Shown piece by piece: positions 60,197-64,000 of a stretch of 64,000 nt of DNA. The position numbers and the translations under genes are program-made. Under the pieces are notes generated by a model. It was not told the origin of the DNA, ran no database searches, and saw nothing but the letters and a program-made list of their open reading frames with translations. Numbering within the stretch: the stretch's first letter is position 1; every line of letters begins with the position of its first letter. This DNA comes from JBNARI01 sp049718765 (GTDB taxonomy: Bacteria; Bacillota; Sulfobacillia; DUMF01). The stretch covers positions 43,036 through 107,035 of the forward strand of contig JBNARI010000003.1 in NCBI GenBank assembly GCA_049718765.1, given 5' to 3'.

Positions 60197-60740
60197 GACA
60201 GTCTCTCACGTACGCTTTAAGAACATCCAGCGGAATACTATTGGCCACGTACCTCCAAAGCTTGAAACGTGGCCATTTTTTTGCCTCTTTGCCCAAATCA
60301 TAGGTTGCAAGCAATGTCAGGAGTTCATCTCTCCAAAGGAATTGGGCAAGGGAGAACGGATCTATTGCTGGGTTCTCTGCCGGGCGACGAACTTCTTCAA
60401 TGCTCACGCTACCGTCCTCGGAACACCTTGCTACGTATACCCCACACCACGTAGGTACACAGGCTTCCACTGCGGCAGCATGGGTCAGCCCAGAGACAAC
60501 CGTAATAGTGTCGAACACTCGGCGGTAAACCTCAATTTGTGCAGGTAACCTGCTCAGATCATCGTGATCACTTTTGATTTCGTACCCATTTATGGTACCG
60601 TTAAGCAATGCAATATCAATGCGTGCTTCTCCTTGGCACACCCTCAGTTCGTGTACGATGAGTGTATCCCGATCCTGGCTATGCTGCGCAATAATGATTC
60701 TATGAAGTGCGTTCCGTATGATTTTATCACTTGTGACCAT
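60135..60740 (-). CDS. sce7726 family protein
   Basis: 201 residues. ELRVCQGEARIDIALLNGTI, then NGYEIKSDHDDLSRLPAQIE is a PD-(D/E)XK core (D ... E-x-K) in the sce7726 style, followed by EVYRRVFDTITVVSGLTHAA. A C-terminal helical region (LTLLATYDLGKEAKKWPRFK) follows. Likely a nuclease acting with the beta family protein. Overlaps that gene convergently. Confidence 0.82.
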   Translation of the reverse strand: MVTSDKIIRNALHRIIIAQHSQDRDTLIVHELRVCQGEARIDIALLNGTINGYEIKSDHDDLSRLPAQIEVYRRVFDTITVVSGLTHAAAVEACVPTWCGVYVARCSEDGSVSIEEVRRPAENPAIDPFSLAQFLWRDELLTLLATYDLGKEAKKWPRFKLWRYVANSIPLDVLKAYVRDCLKKRQTWPSRALRMSGGGSY

Positions 60741-61047
60741 GACAGTATGTCGCCCCGTAGTGGCAAAGCGTCAACAAGACATGGTAACGCCCAGTATACA
60801 TTATTCGTGCTTCAAGGAGGAACTCCTTCTGGGATCTATGGAAGAGGGCTCGAGGTCTTTCCGGAAAAAGCCATGGGCCAACTTCAAGTTGGCCCATGAC
60901 CCGACCGCCCAGTTGCGATCCCGTAGCGTGACTTGCGCCACGCCCAAGATGATGCAATTACAAGTGACCAGCTCTATTCTTCCCGCTGGTTCAGTTATAG
61001 TATACGTCAAGAACGCGTAAAATCCTCTGGAAAACTGCGGAGAAAAT
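60741..61047. other. Region without recognised gene
   Basis: About 300 nt between the sce7726 gene and the integrase unit. Only the 27-nt palindrome stands out; plus-strand frames to about 61020 have no ribosome site. Confidence 0.45.
60872..60898. repeat. Perfect 27-nt palindrome
   Basis: CATGGGCCAACTT and AAGTTGGCCCATG separated by one C. It lies 130 nt upstream of the sce7726 start, so could be a regulator site, or a terminator for rightward transcription (no T tract). Confidence 0.75.
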
Positions 61048-61182
61048 TTGGGTAGCAAGTTACGTGCAACCAATGCTAAAGACAATGCAAAACAGGACCC
61101 CACCGAAACAGGGCGAATACATCGCAGCTCAGAAGTCAAGCTCATCGGCAAAGCACTAAGAGCGATTGCAGAAGTGCGGTGA
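61048..61182 (+). CDS. Small protein coupled to integrase
   Basis: 44 residues from TTG 61048 (GGAG 5 nt upstream): GSKLRATNAKDNAKQDPTET then GRIHRSSEVKLIGKALRAIA. Its stop directly abuts the integrase ATG. Basic, may be a recombination accessory. No family recognised. Confidence 0.5.
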   Translation: MGSKLRATNAKDNAKQDPTETGRIHRSSEVKLIGKALRAIAEVR

Positions 61183-62352
61183 ATGCATATGAAGGGCCAT
61201 GTCGAGCCCGCTGGCAAAGGCAAGTGGCGGGTGGTGATAGAAGTTGGCCGCGATCCGAGCAGCGGCAAGCGCAAGCGCATAGTGCGCCGCGTGGAAGGCA
61301 GGAAAGCAGACGCGGAAGAGCTGTTGACGCAACTGCTGACTGAACTCAAGCAAGGCACCTACGTCGAGCCTAACAAGATAACTGTGGCTGAGTGGCTCAA
61401 CACTTGGCTACACGAATACAAGCGATTGGAGCTGCGGCCCACCACGTGGGAAAGCTATGAGGTAATCATCCGCAACCACCTGGTGCCCGCTGTTGGTGCC
61501 CTTTTGTTGCAAGACCTGAGGCCCGAACACCTCCAGAAGCTGTACAACGAAAAGGCTGACGCCGGACTCTCAGCCCAGACAATCCACCACATCCACAAGG
61601 TTATTCACGGGGCGCTCAAGCAGGCGGTGAAAAACAAGCTCGTGAGGCACAATGTAAGCGAGGCGGTAACACTGCCTAGGATTAAACGGCGAGAGATAAA
61701 GACTCTCACGCCCGAAGAACAGGCCAGGTTCCTGGAGGTCCTTGTTGCAGATCGTCTCGGGCCGGCATTTTTGCTTTTGCTCGGTACTGGGATGCGAAGA
61801 GGCGAGCTGCTTGGGCTGCGCTGGCAAGATGTGGACCTGGATGAGGGCACAGTCTGCATCCGCAGGGAGCTGGTCTGGACCAAAGAGGGCCCAGTGCTGC
61901 AGGAACCCAAGACCGAAAAATCTCACAGGCTGGTGCCACTGCCGGTGCCCGTCTGGGAGGCTTTAAGACGCCACAAGGCGAGGATGGAGGCCGAAGGCAA
62001 CTATGGCCCATCTGCCTTCGTGTTCTGCACCAGCAATGGGAACTACATCATACCCCGCAACTTCAACCGGAAGTTTTATGAGCTCTGCCGCAAGGCTGGC
62101 ATAGAAGGGGTAAACCTTCATGCCTTGCGCCACACCTTTGCAACTAGGCTCCTCGAGCAAGGGGAAAACATCAAGGTGGTACAAGAGCTCTTGGGCCACT
62201 CCAAGATATCCACGACAGCCGATATTTATTCTCATGTCGTCATGGAGGTCAAGAGGCAGGCCGTCAGCCGGCTTGACAACCTCTTGAGCGATGGCACCAA
62301 AATGGCACCAAAAACAAGTCCCGGCACCGATGCCGATGCCGGGAACCCTTGA
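61183..62352 (+). CDS. Tyrosine integrase
   Basis: 389 residues. N-terminal AP2-like arm-binding domain (KGHVEPAGKGKWRVVIEVGR), SAM-like core-binding domain (VAEWLNTWLHEYKRLELRPT, TWESYEVIIRNHL) and catalytic domain: Arg in LLGTGMRRGELLGLRW, His-Leu-Arg in LHALRHTFATRL, LLGHSKIST and the nucleophile Tyr in DIYSHVVMEV. Complete. Rightmost gene of the prophage, 6 nt before the 3' end of tRNA-Gly. Confidence 0.93.
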   Translation: MHMKGHVEPAGKGKWRVVIEVGRDPSSGKRKRIVRRVEGRKADAEELLTQLLTELKQGTYVEPNKITVAEWLNTWLHEYKRLELRPTTWESYEVIIRNHLVPAVGALLLQDLRPEHLQKLYNEKADAGLSAQTIHHIHKVIHGALKQAVKNKLVRHNVSEAVTLPRIKRREIKTLTPEEQARFLEVLVADRLGPAFLLLLGTGMRRGELLGLRWQDVDLDEGTVCIRRELVWTKEGPVLQEPKTEKSHRLVPLPVPVWEALRRHKARMEAEGNYGPSAFVFCTSNGNYIIPRNFNRKFYELCRKAGIEGVNLHALRHTFATRLLEQGENIKVVQELLGHSKISTTADIYSHVVMEVKRQAVSRLDNLLSDGTKMAPKTSPGTDADAGNP

Positions 62353-62358
62353 TCTAGC

Positions 62359-62433
62359 TGGAGCGAGAGACGGGATTCGAACCCGCGACCCTCGGCTTGG
62401 GAAGCCGATGTTCTACCACTAAACTACTCTCGC
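62359..62433 (-). tRNA. tRNA-Gly(CCC)
   Basis: Acceptor GCGAGAG/CTCTCGC, anticodon loop TTCCCAA (CCC), T arm GGTTCGAATCC, discriminator T, encoded CCA. Its 3' end is 6 nt from the integrase stop, a common attachment position. Confidence 0.95.
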
Positions 62434-62451
62434 ACCCCACTCGCACATTTC

Positions 62452-62480
62452 ATTATACGTTGTACTTGCGCGCAAATCAA
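62452..62480 (-). promoter_or_regulatory. Promoter of tRNA-Gly
   Basis: Minus strand TTGATT (62475-62480), 17-nt spacer, TATAAT (62452-62457). The host promoter is still intact beside the prophage. Confidence 0.85.
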
Positions 62481-62617
62481 GATAGTCCGCTGGTTCATAT
62501 CCTGTGAGATGCTTGCGGGCTGCAAGCATCCGTGCCGTTTCATTTCCGCAGAACTACAAATATTAACTTTGCAAGAATCCAAATGTGCATCAGGTATGCG
62601 TCGCAGCCCATCACTTG

Positions 62618-62626
62618 TGGTATAAT
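62618..62626 (+). promoter_or_regulatory. Extended -10 promoter of tRNA-Thr
   Basis: TGGTATAAT at 62618-62626 gives TG-N-TATAAT; no good -35 box. 42 nt before the tRNA. Confidence 0.6.
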
Positions 62627-62667
62627 CATTGCTGCATGACAGTCTAAAAGCCATATCTGTTTGGCGA

Positions 62668-62742
62668 GCCGGCGTAGCTCAGCGGTAGAGCAGGCGATTC
62701 GTAATCGCCTGGTCAAGGGTTCGATTCCCTTCGCCGGCTCCA
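62668..62742 (+). tRNA. tRNA-Thr(CGT)
   Basis: Acceptor GCCGGCG/CGCCGGC, anticodon loop TTCGTAA (CGT), T arm GGTTCGATTCC, encoded CCA. Confidence 0.95.
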
Positions 62743-63229
62743 GCTGTTTACTGTCTATTATGGATGCGAGTTCACAGCTTCGCCAGGTACATCTTGCAAT
62801 TGCTGGGCCAGAGTCTCCATTTTACGAGAGCATATCGTTTGCGGTAGCTGCCTTGCCATTCGCTAGCAGTCCCACCCACCTCGGCAGCCCGCTCACCAGC
62901 CCACAGAACGCGCCCGCGAGCGCTGGTACATGATGCTCTTATCCTAGCTGCTGCCCTGGATATCCTGTACTTCTCCCTCTGCAGTGCCATTCGCCTCGGC
63001 CTTGGATAGATTTGTGCGTCGACTAGCCTGACTCAGGTAGACATGGTTTCCTTTACTAGACTACGCGTATAGCTGGCACTTAACTTCAAGCGCCAATTTG
63101 CACTCGGCCGTTGAACTTTATGCGAAACTCTTTGCATTGCAAGCAGTTCTTGATAATAATTAGATCGATTGAAAGAAGACGCACATCAACAAATCAAGGG
63201 AGGCGAGCGCTGGTCTGAACCAGGTTTGA
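62743..63229. other. Non-coding or decayed stretch
   Basis: No frame has both a ribosome site and protein-like sequence on either strand. The left part is GC-rich, the right part AT-rich. Nothing recognised. Confidence 0.45.
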
Positions 63230-63856
63230 TTGGCGATAAGTTTGTTGAGCCAGACCAGCCCCCGATCCATGGAGCTAGAACGAGTCTTTTGTACTCACGA
63301 TGCAAGGCATGACAAATTTCTCTCGCGCCTGTTCGGTCTGTTCGGAGAAGATGTGGTCCGACACTGGTGTGCCTGCAATGAGGCCCCCTACCAAGACCTG
63401 GGCAGGCCAACGCTGTACGGGCCTGGTGACACGCGAGGCCACGCTCTTGATTTTACCTTGCAACATAGAAAAACGGGCAAGCTCTTCGTGGCAGAGATGA
63501 AATGCGAACTGGAGTTTCAGAACTACAAATATTTGAGGCTTTCCGGACCATGGCAACTGCACCACCATTCCAAAACAGCCTTTAAGAAGTTCCTTCAAAT
63601 AGCAGTCCACCCCAGTCTGTACCGTGTGAAGGTCGGCGGTCGCGAGGTGCAAGTCCACGGTGCAGTGCTCATTTGGGGTGCCATAGATCCAAGGAACAGG
63701 GATGCCATAATCAGGGAGTACGGGTTCGCCGACATTCTGTCAGTGGAGACAATGATTAACGACTTGCGAAGTTGGAGACCCTCTCACTGGGTGCAAAGGG
63801 TTGAGCAACTCAAGCAATGGAGCAACGAGCTTTTCGAGTGGCTATTGCACGCTTGA
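63230..63856 (+). CDS. Putative PD-(D/E)XK protein
   Basis: 208 residues from TTG 63230, or 195 from ATG 63269; neither has a strong ribosome site. HDKFLSRLFGLFGEDVVRHW, then GDTRGHALDFTLQHRKTGKL and FVAEMKCELEFQNYKYLRLS: D ... E-x-K fits a PD-(D/E)XK nuclease. The family is not known to me. Could be part of a defence or mobile element in the right flank. Confidence 0.7.
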   Translation: MAISLLSQTSPRSMELERVFCTHDARHDKFLSRLFGLFGEDVVRHWCACNEAPYQDLGRPTLYGPGDTRGHALDFTLQHRKTGKLFVAEMKCELEFQNYKYLRLSGPWQLHHHSKTAFKKFLQIAVHPSLYRVKVGGREVQVHGAVLIWGAIDPRNRDAIIREYGFADILSVETMINDLRSWRPSHWVQRVEQLKQWSNELFEWLLHA

Positions 63857-64000
63857 TAACGCAGCGTTGAAGGCATAGCCAGTTCCCCAGATCGATAGAC
63901 CTGAGTCGGCATGCCCAAAAACAACTTCACGAGTCCCACATAAGCGCGGCAATGGGGTTGTCCCAAAGATCGTGGAATTTGAAGGTGGCGGTCCCTCAAG
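63857..64000. other. Window end, no supported gene
   Basis: 144 nt; a minus-strand frame may enter from beyond the window but shows no domain. Confidence 0.4.

Larger units (their letters stand above)
20282..62352. mobile_element. Siphovirus-type prophage
   Basis: About 42 kb with lysis, tail, head, packaging, replication and immunity modules in a standard order, then cargo and an integrase. Structural genes run leftward from 53.8 to 20.4 kb; repressor, cargo and integrase run rightward. PBSX/SPP1-like elements (XkdF-like protease, gp10-like protein, tape measure, holin/endolysin) indicate a long non-contractile tail, as no sheath gene is seen. Nearly all genes are intact, so it may be inducible. 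The right end is probably between the integrase stop and tRNA-Gly; the left end lies between tRNA-Leu and 20282. Exact att sites were not found. Confidence 0.93.

Noticed and set aside
62353..62440. att core in the 3' end of tRNA-Gly
   Set aside because: No copy of the tRNA-Gly 3' end was found near 19.5-20.6 kb; the best match to the left side is only a 5-6-nt CTAGC-type string.
1..64000. CRISPR array
   Set aside because: No set of identical short repeats with regular spacers was seen on either strand.

Overview
The window is about 64 kb of a low-GC-Gram-positive-type (Firmicutes/Clostridia) chromosome carrying one large, apparently complete siphovirus-type prophage. The host assignment rests on an alpha/beta-type small acid-soluble spore protein, a T-box riboswitch, a PadR regulator, a C_GCAxxG_C_C family protein and sigma-A-like promoters. 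A thermophilic host is only suspected, because the prophage couples a 5-methylcytosine methyltransferase to a T/G-mismatch glycosylase. Species cannot be named from the sequence.

Host left part (1-11.7 kb, mostly minus strand): a T-box-controlled homoserine kinase-aspartokinase fusion; a type IV pilus pilM-N-O set, preceded by yhdT-panF (pantothenate uptake) and a prepilin peptidase; a Nif3-RNase HI fusion; a spore protein; a frameshifted DNA-binding-like gene; a patatin phospholipase; and a YbaB-like protein with a coupled unknown gene.

Decay zone (about 11.7-17.4 kb): a string of broken genes (an unknown gene, a tyrosine recombinase, a PilZ/YcgR protein, a MinD-ferredoxin ATPase and two NifX-like proteins) around an Asn-Met-Glu-Val tRNA operon and one intact DUF5320-like gene. 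Next come an intact padR-permease-permease operon, a C_GCAxxG_C_C protein, a faint metallo-beta-lactamase remnant and tRNA-Leu.

Prophage (about 20.3-62.35 kb). A leftward late operon reads, from high to low coordinates: Cro-like regulator, excisionase-like protein, XRE regulator, microgenes, DUF6011-like protein, early recombination/replication genes, RusA, RinA-like activator, terS, terL, portal, MuF-metallopeptidase, prohead protease, scaffold-like protein, capsid, head-tail connectors, tail tube, tail chaperones made by a -1 frameshift, tape measure, a tail gene interrupted by a group I intron, a 1283-residue repeat-rich baseplate protein, tail tip genes, XhlA-like protein, a zincin with a stalk domain, endolysin and holin. 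Three genes run against the operon (20763, 35116 and 37752) and look like morons. The CI-like repressor and all lysogeny cargo are on the plus strand to the right: a C5-methyltransferase/DNA glycosylase fusion, two nuclease-like genes, a zinc-ribbon RDD membrane protein, a beta-family/sce7726 pair and the integrase. The cargo looks like a defence island.

Right flank: tRNA-Gly, tRNA-Thr and a PD-(D/E)XK-like protein. I could not find a convincing att direct repeat by eye, so the exact prophage ends remain open.
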